Assembly: GCF_002250705.1 (NCBI RefSeq)
Contig: NZ_NMVP01000012.1
Span: 310,001 to 374,000 of the forward strand
Direction of reading: 5' to 3'
Origin: Enemella evansiae
GTDB lineage: Bacteria > Actinomycetota > Actinomycetes > Propionibacteriales > Propionibacteriaceae
DNA: 64,000 nt
Shown here: one piece after another, positions 8,342 to 16,634 of the stretch
Layout of the letters: each line of letters starts with the position of its first letter
How positions within the stretch are numbered: position 1 is the stretch's first letter
The notes under the pieces: generated by a model
Database searches by the model: none
Seen by the model: the letters and a program-made list of their open reading frames with translations, nothing else
What the model was told of the DNA's origin: nothing
Program-made: the position numbers and the translations under genes

Positions 8342-9223
8342 GTGAGTACTTCGCTGCCTCGACCTGCGCTCGTCGCGGTCAGCCAGCGACCCGGGGGGCA
8401 CACCGAGCGCTGGCTGCCTGATCATCCGGGGGCGTGGCTGATGCTGCTCTCCCCCGCGTTGATCGCCGCCGTGGCCGCGATCAGCGAGCAGGGTGACGCG
8501 CCGAGCCACCTGTGGCCGATGCTGCTCTGCTGGGTGTTCGCCCGCTGCGCCTACAGCGCCGCGGCCCCGTTGCTCGCCGAGCGGCAGGCCGGCGGACCGG
8601 TCGCGCTGATCGAGCGGCACGCCTGGTGGCGACCCCGCCCGGTGCTGGTCTGGGCCACCCTGGCTGCCATCTGTGGCTGCCTCGCGGTGGCCGAGTCCGG
8701 GTGGCGACTGCTGGGGTGGATCGGGGTCTATCTGCCGCTGACCGCGCTGGCCCTCTGGCTCTCCGCCCAGGGCCGGCACCGCGGTGCGCTGACCGGCATG
8801 CTCAGCGTGGCCGCCGCCTGCCTGGTTCCGCTGACCCTGCTGCACCCGGATCCGGCGCATCTGGCGCTCGCCGCCGGCGGTGCCGGTCTGACCCTGGTCA
8901 GCCTGGCCTACCTCTGCGGTGCCGCGCTGCACCTGCGCACACTCACCCCGCACCGCACCCTGACCCGCCGCCGGCTGGTGTCGGTCGGCTGGCACGCCCT
9001 GGTCACGGCGATCGCCGTGGTCGCCGCCGCGGCCGGCGGCTCGGGCGCACCGTGGGCGGTGTTCTTCGGCCTGACCATGCTGCGCGCACTGCTGGTACCG
9101 CTGCTGGGCCCGGCCCTGGGGCGGACCGTCACACCGCGCGTGGTGCTCGGCGCGGAGGCGGTGCTGGCCGTGGGTTTCTGCGGGCTGGCGATCTCCTCGC
9201 TCGCCGCGATCACGCTGAGCTGA
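8342..9223 (+). CDS. YwiC-like family membrane protein
   Basis: A 293-residue integral membrane protein with about nine hydrophobic segments. The N-terminal signature DHPGAWLMLLSP matches the YwiC-like family motif (HGAW.MLL.P), followed by the charged RHAWWRPRP loop. GTG at 8342 follows TAGTTT by 7 nt, with no ribosome site. The mutarotase gene begins 43 bp downstream on the same strand, so they may share a transcript. YwiC-like proteins sit near nitrate/nitrite genes in Bacillus, but the biochemical role is unknown and no such genes are visible here. Confidence 0.8.
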   Translation: MSTSLPRPALVAVSQRPGGHTERWLPDHPGAWLMLLSPALIAAVAAISEQGDAPSHLWPMLLCWVFARCAYSAAAPLLAERQAGGPVALIERHAWWRPRPVLVWATLAAICGCLAVAESGWRLLGWIGVYLPLTALALWLSAQGRHRGALTGMLSVAAACLVPLTLLHPDPAHLALAAGGAGLTLVSLAYLCGAALHLRTLTPHRTLTRRRLVSVGWHALVTAIAVVAAAAGGSGAPWAVFFGLTMLRALLVPLLGPALGRTVTPRVVLGAEAVLAVGFCGLAISSLAAITLS

Positions 9224-9266
9224 GGCGTACCGACAGGGACCTCCTGTTGGTGCAAGGATGTGCCCC

Positions 9267-10157
9267 ATGTTCGAACGCCAGGAAGCCACCCCGCGCGAGT
9301 TCGGCCGATGCACCGGCGACGTCCCCAACCCCGATGGTGCCCCCGGCCACTTCCTGGCCGTCGACCACGGCGCCCAGGTGCTCGACTGGCGCCCCGACGG
9401 CGCCGGCGATCCGGTGCTGTTCACCTCGACCCGCGCCGAATACCGGCCCGGCAAGGCGATCCGTGGCGGCATCCCGGTCTGCTTCCCGTGGTTCGGACCC
9501 GGCCGCAGCGGCCGCAAGCGCCCGGCGCACGGGTTCGCGCGGCTCTCCGAATGGCAGTTGGCCGGAGCCCGGGAGCAGGACGGTGTGACCACCCTGGACT
9601 GGCACTTCGACGAGACGTTGATCCCCGAACTGGACCACGTGGATCCGCGCCGCAACAACTTCACCGTCGACTACCGGCAGGTCTTCGGCCGCGATCTGGA
9701 ACTGCACGTCTCGGTCCGCAACACCGATACCCGCGGACCGCTGGTCTTCGAGCTCGCCCTGCACACCTATTTCCGGGTCGGGGACGTCCGCCGGATCGAG
9801 GTGCACGGGTTGTCGGGGGCGGACTATTTCGACCAGGTGAGCGGCGAGGAGCGGACCCAGATCGGCCCGATCCAGTTCGACGGTGAGGTCGACCGGGTCT
9901 ACGCCTTCGGTGACACCGCGGTGATCGCCGACCCGGTCCTGGGCCGCCGGATCACGCTCGACCAGTCGAGCGCCAATCGCACCATCGTCTGGAATCCCGG
10001 CCCGGACAAGGCCGCGGCGATGAGCGACCTGGACTTCGATGAGTGGCCGCAGTTCGTCTGCGTCGAATCGGGCAACGTCCGCCACGCCGCGATCCATCTG
10101 CAGCCCGGTGAGAGCCACGAGCTGTCGGTCCGTATCGGCGTGGAGGAGTCCGCCTGA
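9267..10157 (+). CDS. D-hexose-6-phosphate mutarotase (glucose-6-phosphate 1-epimerase)
   Basis: A 296-residue aldose-1-epimerase superfamily protein of the YeaD type, which interconverts the alpha and beta anomers of glucose 6-phosphate. Visible family motifs are AIRGGIPVCFPWFG, the catalytic-His segment RPAHGFAR, the second His in LALHTYFRVGD and the C-terminal ESG-region FVCVESGNV. AAGGA at 9254-9258 sits 8 nt before the ATG at 9267; the in-frame ATG at 9258 overlaps that site and is less likely. The next gene overlaps its stop codon. Confidence 0.92.
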   Translation: MFERQEATPREFGRCTGDVPNPDGAPGHFLAVDHGAQVLDWRPDGAGDPVLFTSTRAEYRPGKAIRGGIPVCFPWFGPGRSGRKRPAHGFARLSEWQLAGAREQDGVTTLDWHFDETLIPELDHVDPRRNNFTVDYRQVFGRDLELHVSVRNTDTRGPLVFELALHTYFRVGDVRRIEVHGLSGADYFDQVSGEERTQIGPIQFDGEVDRVYAFGDTAVIADPVLGRRITLDQSSANRTIVWNPGPDKAAAMSDLDFDEWPQFVCVESGNVRHAAIHLQPGESHELSVRIGVEESA

Positions 10158-10816
10158 GCCCGCCGCCGCTGCCCCACCACCGGGCCTGGTGGGCGTACGC
10201 CGGCACCTCGGCCCTGCAGTTGACCGGCTTGTTCACCGGGCAACGCTGGCTCAGCGCGTCGATGCAGGTGCTGCTGATGCCGATGCTGGCACTCGTCGCG
10301 GTGCGCCTGCCCGCCGGGCGACTGCGCACCGGGGTGCTGGCCGCGCTCACCGCATCCTGGGTCGGGGACACCGTGCCGCGATTCGTCGCCCCCGAGGTCG
10401 GATTGCCGGTGCTGCTCGGCTGCTTCGCGGTGGCCCAGGCGATCTGGGTGGTCACCCTGTGGCCGGGTTCGATGCGCCCCGGCCGGCGGGGCCGGACACT
10501 GGCCACCGCCGCGCTCGCGCTGGCCCCGAGCGTGTGGGTGGTGCTGCGCTGCCTGCCCACCGCGGGGGTGCTGACGCCGGCGGTGATCGGCTACGCGGCG
10601 CTGCTGCTGGCGATGGTCGCACTGATCGCGGCCCGTGGCCCGCTCGGCGTGGCCGGCGGATTGCTGTTCTGGATCTCCGATGCGCTGATCGCGGTCACCA
10701 CCTTCGTCCCCGGTTGGCGCTTCACCGGTTCGGAGGTCGCGATCATGTCGACCTACGCCGCCGCCCAGGGCCTGATCGTCGCCGCCCTGCTCCGCGAATC
10801 CCGCCCCCCTCGGTGA
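10154..10816 (+). CDS. Lysoplasmalogenase (YhhN family), apparent CTG start
   Basis: A 220-residue membrane protein with about seven to eight hydrophobic helices, matching the YhhN/TMEM86 family that hydrolyses the vinyl-ether bond of lysoplasmalogens. Conserved acidic residues appear in SWVGDTVPRF and FWISDALIA. No ATG, GTG or TTG lies at a sensible N-terminus. CTG at 10154, within the CTGA that also holds the upstream stop, has a strong GGAGG at 10142-10146 with 7-nt spacing and includes the first helix. A TTG at 10220 would remove that helix. Plasmalogens occur in anaerobic actinobacteria, so the role is plausible. Confidence 0.8.
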   Translation: MSPPPLPHHRAWWAYAGTSALQLTGLFTGQRWLSASMQVLLMPMLALVAVRLPAGRLRTGVLAALTASWVGDTVPRFVAPEVGLPVLLGCFAVAQAIWVVTLWPGSMRPGRRGRTLATAALALAPSVWVVLRCLPTAGVLTPAVIGYAALLLAMVALIAARGPLGVAGGLLFWISDALIAVTTFVPGWRFTGSEVAIMSTYAAAQGLIVAALLRESRPPR

Positions 10817-10887
10817 TTCCTCCCGGGAATCCGGCCCCCCGGTGGCACCATGGACGGGCCGTCCTTCCCCGGCGTCCGGAGGCACCG

Positions 10888-11901
10888 ATGCATCGACCTC
10901 GCACCGCGCTCGCGGCCGCGGTGGCCGTGCTGGCGCTGGCCCCCGGCATCGCCACCCTCCCCGGCCCATCCCAGGCGTACGCCGCCCCGCTGACCACCCC
11001 CGCCCCGCAGGCACCGCAGGCGCCCGCACCGACCGAGCTGGAGGTGTCGCTGGAGCGCCCGGACTGGCGGCTCAAGGAGCGGATCGTCGCCAGCGGCCGG
11101 TTGACGATGAACGGGCAACCGGTGGCGAACGCGTCGATCAAGCTGGGCATCGACGGGGACGTGGAGAGCTACCCCTATCGGGTCACCACCGGAGCCGACG
11201 GGACCTGGCGGTTCGAGTTCTGGGTGGAGGACTTCTGGGGGTTCGGCGAGCACGGCCTGTACGCCCAGTTCGAGGGGGACGAGACCCGGGCCGGCGCCTG
11301 GACCCGGACCCCGTTCAACGTGCTGCCGAACACGGCCTCACCGACGGTGCTGACCGTCAACCCCTATCCGGCACCGGTCAACCCGGGGCAGAAGGTGCAG
11401 ATCTCCGGCAGCCTGCGCCGCGACGACAACCAGCCCGCGGTCCGTTCCCAGATCCAGGCGGTGGTCGATCCGGCGACCGGGGCCCGGGAGTTCACCAGCA
11501 CCGACGAGCAGGGCAACTGGACCCTGGAGATCACCGTGCCGCGGTACGCCGGTGACTGGAGCCGGGAGTTCCCGCTCTATCGGGTGCGGATCGATCTGGC
11601 CTACGAGTTCGCGCTGATGCCGGCCCAGCAGGAACTGCAGTTGACACTGGCCCAGCCGCCGCCCCCGGCACCGGCACCCACCCCGATCGAGGTGCCGACG
11701 CCGACCCCCGAGCCCACGCCGACGACCATCCCCGCCGGTGCTGGGGCGACACCGACCCCGGCGACCCCGCAGCGCCGGGTGGGTGCGATGCTGCTGCCCG
11801 CCTGGATGGTCAACCCGGCCAACGGGGTGGCGGTCGGCGGGGTGCTGCTCACCCTGGTCGGCGCCGCGCTGATCTCCCACGGCCGCAGGAGAACTCGCTG
11901 A
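10888..11901 (+). CDS. Secreted, membrane-anchored Ig-like/carboxypeptidase-regulatory-like protein
   Basis: A 337-residue exported protein. Residues 1-35 form a Sec signal peptide ending near AQAYAAP. Two beta-sandwich repeats follow (about residues 50-150 and 150-250), each carrying a TGADGTWRFEF or TDEQGNWTLEI strand typical of bacterial Ig-like domains. A Pro/Thr-rich wall-spanning stretch of PTPTPEPTPT type and a final helix ahead of HGRRRTR complete it. The end is not a sortase signal (no LPXTG), so it is probably membrane-tethered. GGAGG at 10878-10882 fixes the ATG at 10888. The role may be surface display or wall spacing; no enzymatic motif is seen. Confidence 0.75.
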   Translation: MHRPRTALAAAVAVLALAPGIATLPGPSQAYAAPLTTPAPQAPQAPAPTELEVSLERPDWRLKERIVASGRLTMNGQPVANASIKLGIDGDVESYPYRVTTGADGTWRFEFWVEDFWGFGEHGLYAQFEGDETRAGAWTRTPFNVLPNTASPTVLTVNPYPAPVNPGQKVQISGSLRRDDNQPAVRSQIQAVVDPATGAREFTSTDEQGNWTLEITVPRYAGDWSREFPLYRVRIDLAYEFALMPAQQELQLTLAQPPPPAPAPTPIEVPTPTPEPTPTTIPAGAGATPTPATPQRRVGAMLLPAWMVNPANGVAVGGVLLTLVGAALISHGRRRTR

Positions 11902-11905
11902 ACTG

Positions 11906-11946
11906 ACGTTCCTCGAGTGGGCCGCCCGCGGCCGTGTCGAGAGGGA
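11906..11946. repeat. Dispersed palindromic repeat (short GC-stem form)
   Basis: Outer arms GTTCCTCGAG and GTGTCGAGAGG enclose a GGCCGC/GCGGCC stem. It occupies the convergent junction between the Ig-like protein gene and modC and is likely to act as a two-way terminator. Confidence 0.7.
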
Positions 11947-11947
11947 C

Positions 11948-13000
11948 TCAGCGCTCGAGGAGCTCGACCTCCTGGGCCTTGACGACGAACCAGCAACCGT
12001 CACCGATACCGAGATCGAGTTCGGCCGCGGCCGCCGGGGTGATGTCGGCGGAGAGGTCACCCAGGTCCTCGTGCCGGCCGCGCAACCGGATGCCCTCGGC
12101 GTACGCCTCCAGCGCGGTCAACCGGACCAGCCAGCTGTTGCGGGGGCTGCCGTGCGGGGGCTGCAGGTGGACCGAGACGGCCGCGGGTCGGAACAGCGCC
12201 AGCCCCGGTACCGGGCCGGTGTCGGTGGTCGGGGTCGCGAGCAGCCCGTTGACCGCGGTGTCGCCGGCGAGCAGCTGGTGCCCGATCAGCCGGCCGCTGA
12301 CCAGGTTCACGCCGGCGAACCGGGCACCGAAGCGGCTGCGTGGTCGGCTGAGCACCTGGCGTACCGGGCCCTGTTCGACCACTTCTCCCTGCTCCAGCAC
12401 GATGATCCGGTCCGCCAGCGCGAGCGCGTCCAGCAGATCGTGGGTGACGATCACCGCGGTACGCCCGGTGTCGCGGAGCACGCGGCGGAGCACCTGGCGC
12501 AGCTCGGCGGCGACCTCGACATCGAGCGCGGCGAACGGTTCGTCGAGCAGCAGCAGCCGCGGCTCGGCGGCCAGGGCCCGGGCGATCGCCGCGCGTTGCG
12601 CCTGACCGCCGGAGACCTCGGCAGGTTTCCGGCCGGCGAGTTCCCCGATCCCCACCAGGGTGAGGAATTCCTGCGCCCTCACCCTCGACTCGCGACGCCC
12701 CGCACCGGCGGAGCGGGGCGCGAAACCGACATTGTCGGTGAGGTCCAGGTGCGGGAACAGCATCGCCTGCTGGGTCAGCGAGACGATCCGCCGGCGATGC
12801 GCCGGTACGCCCCAGAGGTCGTCCCCGGCGAGCTCGAGGGCACCGTCGTCGGCTTCCAACAATCCCGCGATCACCTTCAGCAGTGTGGATTTCCCGGCGC
12901 CGTTGGGTCCGACGACGGCCACCACCTCACCCTCGTCGAGCGTCAACTCGGCCTGCACCGATCGCTGTTCGTGCCGGACCCGGGCACTGAACCAGGTCAT
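11948..13000 (-). CDS. modC: Molybdate-type ABC transporter ATP-binding protein
   Basis: A 350-residue ABC ATPase. Walker [10 protein letters not shown] is at residues 31-39, with signature [15 protein letters not shown] near 128 and Walker [13 protein letters not shown] near 152, then a switch His in [12 protein letters not shown]. About 120 C-terminal residues form a TOBE-like regulatory region, as in ModC. The gene overlaps the end of modB (ATGA), so the two are one transcriptional unit. Specificity for molybdate rests on the partner permease; sulfate or tungstate remain possible. Confidence 0.85.
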   Translation of the reverse strand: MTWFSARVRHEQRSVQAELTLDEGEVVAVVGPNGAGKSTLLKVIAGLLEADDGALELAGDDLWGVPAHRRRIVSLTQQAMLFPHLDLTDNVGFAPRSAGAGRRESRVRAQEFLTLVGIGELAGRKPAEVSGGQAQRAAIARALAAEPRLLLLDEPFAALDVEVAAELRQVLRRVLRDTGRTAVIVTHDLLDALALADRIIVLEQGEVVEQGPVRQVLSRPRSRFGARFAGVNLVSGRLIGHQLLAGDTAVNGLLATPTTDTGPVPGLALFRPAAVSVHLQPPHGSPRNSWLVRLTALEAYAEGIRLRGRHEDLGDLSADITPAAAAELDLGIGDGCWFVVKAQEVELLER

Positions 13001-13764
13001 CGGCGTACCCCGCGATGGGTGAGCGCGACGATCACCGCGGCCAGCACCAACAGCAGCAGTGACAGCGCGACGGCGGCATCGGGATCGACCTCGCGCTGCA
13101 GATAGATCTCCAGCGGCAGGGTCCGGGTGACACCCTGCAGGGAGCCCGCAAAGGTCAGTGTGGCACCGAATTCGCCGAGGGCACGGGCGAAGGCGAGCAC
13201 CGCACCGGAGGCCAGTCCGGGCAGCACCAGGGGGAGCGTGATCCGGCGCAGCACGGTGCCCGGCCCGGCGCCCAGGCCGGCGGCCACCTCCTCGTAGCCG
13301 ACCGCATTGCTGCGCAGTGCCCCCTCCACCGAGAGCACCAGGAATGGCAATGACACAAAGGATTGCGCCAGCACCACCGCCGTGGTGCTGAAGGCGATCG
13401 AGATCCCGGCCGCCTCCAACTGGGCACCGAGCAGACCGCGGCGGCCGAAGGCCTGCAGCAGTGCGATCCCGCCGACCACCGGGGGCAGCACCAGCGGCAG
13501 CAGCACCGCGGTGCGCAGCAGGTTCTGCCCGGGGAAGCGGGTGCGGGCCAGCAGCAGGGCCAGCGGCACGCCGAGCAGCAGGCAGATGAGGGTGGCGGCG
13601 AACGCGGTACGGATGCTGAGCAGCAGCGCCGACACCGATGCCTCGGTGCTGATCAGCGAGCCGAAGTCGGCCCAGTCCACCCGCAGTACCAGCCCGAGCA
13701 GCGGTACCAGCACCAGTCCGGCGCCCAGAACCGCGGGCACGAGGATCCAGCGCGGCAGCGTCAC
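12997..13764 (-). CDS. modB: Molybdate-type ABC transporter permease
   Basis: A 255-residue inner-membrane permease with about six helices and the cytoplasmic EAA loop [23 protein letters not shown], which docks on ModC. The segment [20 protein letters not shown] is characteristic of ModB. GTG at 13764 is used because the hydrophobic N-terminus starts there and TAGGCT ends 7 nt upstream; the longer open frame to 13962 runs through repeat sequence and is not credible. No modA-like solute-binding gene is adjacent; the region upstream holds only the dispersed repeat and then a divergent gene. Confidence 0.85.
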   Translation of the reverse strand: MTLPRWILVPAVLGAGLVLVPLLGLVLRVDWADFGSLISTEASVSALLLSIRTAFAATLICLLLGVPLALLLARTRFPGQNLLRTAVLLPLVLPPVVGGIALLQAFGRRGLLGAQLEAAGISIAFSTTAVVLAQSFVSLPFLVLSVEGALRSNAVGYEEVAAGLGAGPGTVLRRITLPLVLPGLASGAVLAFARALGEFGATLTFAGSLQGVTRTLPLEIYLQREVDPDAAVALSLLLLVLAAVIVALTHRGVRR

Positions 13765-13885
13765 GATCCGCAGCCTATCCAGCCCGAGGTGACCCCGCCG
13801 ACCCCTAGCGTTTGCGTTCGGAAACCCGCGTTGGTTTCTGGGCGGCGTCATCCTTGGAGGGGGATGGCGCCGCCGCTCATCGACC

Positions 13886-13950
13886 ACGCTCATCGAGCAG
13901 CTCGGCATGCGGAGCGAAGCGGAGCAATGCCGAGCGTGTCGAGATGCCTG
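13886..13950. repeat. Dispersed palindromic repeat
   Basis: A nearly canonical copy: CGCTCATCGAGCAG, then stem CTCGGCAT/ATGCCGAG around GCGGAGCGAAGCGGAGCA, then CGTGTCGAGATG. It lies in the divergent region between modB and the AAA ATPase gene, so here it cannot serve both genes as a terminator. Confidence 0.85.
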
Positions 13951-14014
13951 CGACACGATCACCCTCTCTGCCGAGATCTGCCGAATCCACTAGACGAGCC
14001 CATACAGTGCGATC

Positions 14015-15220
14015 GTGGATCCGATCAATAACCCGTACGCCCCCGGCGCCGGTCAGCGGCCGCCGGAGCTGGCCGGCCGCGACGAACAGCTGCGCGCCTT
14101 CGATGTGGTGCTGGAACGCGTCGGCAAGGGGCGCCCGGAGCGTTCGATCGTGCTGACCGGGCTGCGCGGGGTGGGCAAGACCGTGCTGTTGAACACGCTG
14201 CGCTCCGCCGCGGTACGCCGGGGTTGGGGTTCGGGCAAGTTCGAGGCGCGACCGGACCAGGGGTTGCGGCGGCCGGTGAGTGCGGCGTTGCACACCGCGG
14301 TCCGCGAACTGGCCCATCCGAGCAGCGACGACGTCTCGCACGTGCTCGGGGTGATCAAGTCCTTCGCCCTGCGCGATTCGCCGGCGAATGCGAAACTGCG
14401 GGACCGCTGGCAACCGGGTATCGACGTGCCGGCGACCCCGGGTCGAGCGGATTCGGGTGACATCGAGATCGACCTGGTGGAGCTGCTCAGCGATGTCGGC
14501 GGGCTGGCCCAGGATGTGCAGAAGGGGGTGGCGATCTTCATCGACGAGATGCAGGATCTGCGCCCCGAGGACGTCTCGGCGCTCTGCGCGGCCTGTCATG
14601 AGATCAGCCAGAACGGGCTGCCGGTGATCGTCGTCGGGGCCGGGCTGCCGCACGTGCCGGCGGTGCTGTCGGCCTCGAAGTCCTATTCCGAAAGGCTTTT
14701 CCGCTATCAGCGGATCGACCGGCTGGACATCGAGTCGGCGGCGCAGGCACTGCAGTCACCGGCCCGTGACGAGGGCGCGGAGTTCTCCGCCGAGGCGTTG
14801 GCGGAGATGTACGCCGCGACCGGTGGCTATCCGTATTTCATCCAGGCGTACGGCAAGGTCGCCTGGGATCTGGCACCGGTCTCCCCGATCGGCGCCGCCG
14901 ATGTGCGAATGGCCGCACCGGAGGCCGAGGCCGAGCTGGCGATCGGCTTCTTCGGCTCCCGGTTCGAACGCGCCACCCCGGGCGAGCGGGAATACCTGCG
15001 CGCGATGGCCGACGTGGCGTACGCCACCCTCGACGAGGACGGCGATCCCGCGGAGTCGGTGACCACCTCCGAGGTGGCGAAGGAGTTGGACCGCAAACCG
15101 CAGTCCCTCTCCCCCGCCCGCGATGCCCTGCTGAAGAAGGGATTGATCTATTCCGGTGAACGCGGCCGGATCGCCTTCACCGTCCCGCACTTCGGCCGGT
15201 ACCTGCGCGGTCAGGGCTGA
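14015..15220 (+). CDS. AAA+ ATPase of the Orc1/Cdc6-like (AAA_16) type
   Basis: A 401-residue protein with Walker A TGLRGVGKTVLL near residue 50, a Walker B-like VAIFIDEMQDL near 170, sensor-1 region LPVIVVGAGLP, and a C-terminal winged-helix segment (TTSEVAKELDRKPQSLSPAR) ending in FTVPHFGRYLRG. This layout is common in stand-alone actinobacterial ATPases of unknown role, sometimes annotated as archaeal ATPase-like. GTG at 14015 is used; TACAGT lies 6 nt before it and no ribosome site is seen. No partner gene is adjacent on the same strand. Confidence 0.8.
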   Translation: MDPINNPYAPGAGQRPPELAGRDEQLRAFDVVLERVGKGRPERSIVLTGLRGVGKTVLLNTLRSAAVRRGWGSGKFEARPDQGLRRPVSAALHTAVRELAHPSSDDVSHVLGVIKSFALRDSPANAKLRDRWQPGIDVPATPGRADSGDIEIDLVELLSDVGGLAQDVQKGVAIFIDEMQDLRPEDVSALCAACHEISQNGLPVIVVGAGLPHVPAVLSASKSYSERLFRYQRIDRLDIESAAQALQSPARDEGAEFSAEALAEMYAATGGYPYFIQAYGKVAWDLAPVSPIGAADVRMAAPEAEAELAIGFFGSRFERATPGEREYLRAMADVAYATLDEDGDPAESVTTSEVAKELDRKPQSLSPARDALLKKGLIYSGERGRIAFTVPHFGRYLRGQG

Positions 15221-15259
15221 GCTGACCCGCGCTGACGATCCAGCCGATCCTGGGCGCAT

Positions 15260-15845
15260 TCAGGTAGTGGACCCTGGGGTGAAGTCGATGGTTTGGAGGA
15301 GTTGGCGTACGCGTTCTGCGAACTGCGGGCATTGCGCGGACTTGAGTGAGGCGACGAGGTCGACTTCGTCGGCTCCGCGCGCGAGCTGGTGCTGGATCTG
15401 TTGACATGCCACGTCAGCGACGGCTCTGGGCGCGCTGTCACTGACAAGGAGAAAGAAGTCGTCAGTGCGGTAGATGTCGTAGGGCAGCTGGTCCGCGACG
15501 CGATCCCATCCGGTGTCGTTGGTGAGCAGGGATGTCGACCTGTGCATGGACAGCGGCGCCGTGGACATGGCTGTCGTTGATATCGGCGCCGGGAAAATCG
15601 CCCACGGGATAGTCGCGGATCATTTCGTCGAGTGTTTGGGTGATGAGTTCGCGAGTCCGGGCCATGACTCCCCCGGCCATGTGGGGATACCGGCGGCGGA
15701 TCGAGTGGATGGTCTCGGCAAGGATGTCTTCGGTGGATGCCAGCGTGAACATCTGCGTCCCTGTCTGCAACTTGAGCATGAGAAGCCAGTCGCGCAGGGT
15801 GCGGGGATGGAGCACGTTGGCATCCACCAGGACGCGTGTTGTCAC
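15260..15845 (-). pseudogene. PIN-domain toxin (VapC-type), frameshifted
   Basis: The coding sequence is split between two frames. From ATG at 15845 the first frame gives the PIN N-terminus: VDANVL (first Asp), EDILAE (Glu) and DINDSHV (Asp), about 106 residues. At the GGG run 15529-15531 (minus-strand CCC) the frame is lost. Removing one base joins it to LLTNDTGWDRVAD and the rest of the domain, which ends at 15260. The acidic PIN residues, which cleave RNA in this family, are thus all present but in two frames. It lies 24 bp after the antitoxin gene on the same strand. It is either an inactivated toxin or a sequencing slip. Confidence 0.75.
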
Positions 15846-15869
15846 GTGTGCAGCGTAACGCTGCCCATG

Positions 15870-16286
15870 TCAGTCCAGGTTGTGTTCGGACTCGATCTCC
15901 AACAGTTCGGCCAGCGCGGCTCGCTGCTCTTCCAGCCGTGCACGGCGGAATTGAAGAACATCGTCGCGGCGCAGTCGGTGGTGAGTTCCGACCTTGCGAG
16001 CTGCAAGCTCGCCGGCAGCGATCTTTTTCATCAGGGTGCCTCGGGAGATTCCGAGAACATCAGCGGCTGCCGAGGTGGTGAGTTCGGCTGGCATCGTGCC
16101 GACTTGGATGGTGCCACCTCGGGCGATCGAGTCGACGACTTGCAGCAGAACGGTGAGCAGTTCGTCACTCACCGTGCGCTGTTGCGACCCGTCGGTGAGG
16201 ATGAGCGACGTGCTCTTGGGGTTCAGCGATTCGCGCAGGTCCTGGGCCTGCCGTTGGGTGCGTTCAGCGACCAGAACCTTGGTCAT
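15870..16286 (-). CDS. Antitoxin with excisionase-type helix-turn-helix
   Basis: A 138-residue protein. The central region TTSAAADVLGISRGTLMKKI is a MerR/excisionase-like DNA-binding helix-turn-helix followed by the wing HHRLRRDDVLQF. The acidic, Glu/Ala-rich C-terminus would bind the toxin. This gene type precedes PIN toxins of the VapC class as the antitoxin and usually represses its own promoter. An AAGGGAAGGG stretch precedes the ATG. A candidate promoter, TTGGCA (16376-16381) and TATCGT (16352-16357) 18 bp apart, lies upstream on the minus strand. Confidence 0.78.
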   Translation of the reverse strand: MTKVLVAERTQRQAQDLRESLNPKSTSLILTDGSQQRTVSDELLTVLLQVVDSIARGGTIQVGTMPAELTTSAAADVLGISRGTLMKKIAAGELAARKVGTHHRLRRDDVLQFRRARLEEQRAALAELLEIESEHNLD

Positions 16287-16634
16287 CAGCCCTTCCCTTC
16301 CCTCAAGTTCGGCCAGCTCGCAGCGGTATCAGCACTCACTAGCACTTGCAGACGATACATCATGACAGTTATAGGTGCCAATCATGGGTGTGGTCCCAGC
16401 TCGACAATGATCGCGGTATCACGATCCATCGAATCCTCGGCGCATTTCCCCCACCCTGGAGCACTCGCGGGATGTACGCAGGGTTCGATGGATCGCGGTC
16501 CGGCTGCCGAGCTCGGACCTGCTCGAAAAAAACTTCAGATTCATTCGTGACGACCTCGTACCCCGTGACGTCTATCAAGTGTTGGCATTTGGTTGGGGCC
16601 GACGTTCTGGTCGGCCACGAATGAAGGAGTGAGC
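16287..16634. promoter_or_regulatory. Regulatory gap before the Asp23 operon, with a 12-bp inverted repeat
   Basis: No gene is supported in this 348-bp stretch. CGATCCATCGAA at 16422-16433 is perfectly reversed at 16484-16495, 50 bp apart, and GATCGCGGT occurs directly repeated at 16409-16417 and 16491-16499. The part nearest the operon (16505-16560) is AT-richer than its surroundings, with an AAAAAAAC run, and is the best place for a stress promoter. No -35/-10 pair is convincing. Confidence 0.4.

Larger units (their letters stand above)
15235..16446. repeat. Imperfect 26-bp direct repeats flanking the toxin-antitoxin pair
   Basis: The segment at 15235-15260 (ACGATCCAGCC..., ending GGCGCATT) recurs at 16421-16446 with 22 of 26 positions identical and in the same orientation. 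The two copies enclose the frameshifted PIN gene and its antitoxin. They look like old ends of an inserted cassette or a duplicated regulatory segment. Confidence 0.5.

Noticed and set aside
12997..13962. A longer modB starting at 13962
   Set aside because: The extra 66 residues read through the dispersed repeat and are not hydrophobic; the GTG at 13764 has a -10 box and fits ModB length.
16505..16560. A specific ECF-sigma promoter ahead of the Asp23 operon
   Set aside because: AAC and CGAC-like words can be placed about 17 nt apart, but the match is too weak to call; only 5'-end mapping would settle it.
16369..16578. 69-codon minus-strand open frame in the regulatory gap before the Asp23 operon
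   Set aside because: It spans both arms of the inverted repeat and one flanking direct repeat, with no start signal; these features explain the region better as regulatory DNA.
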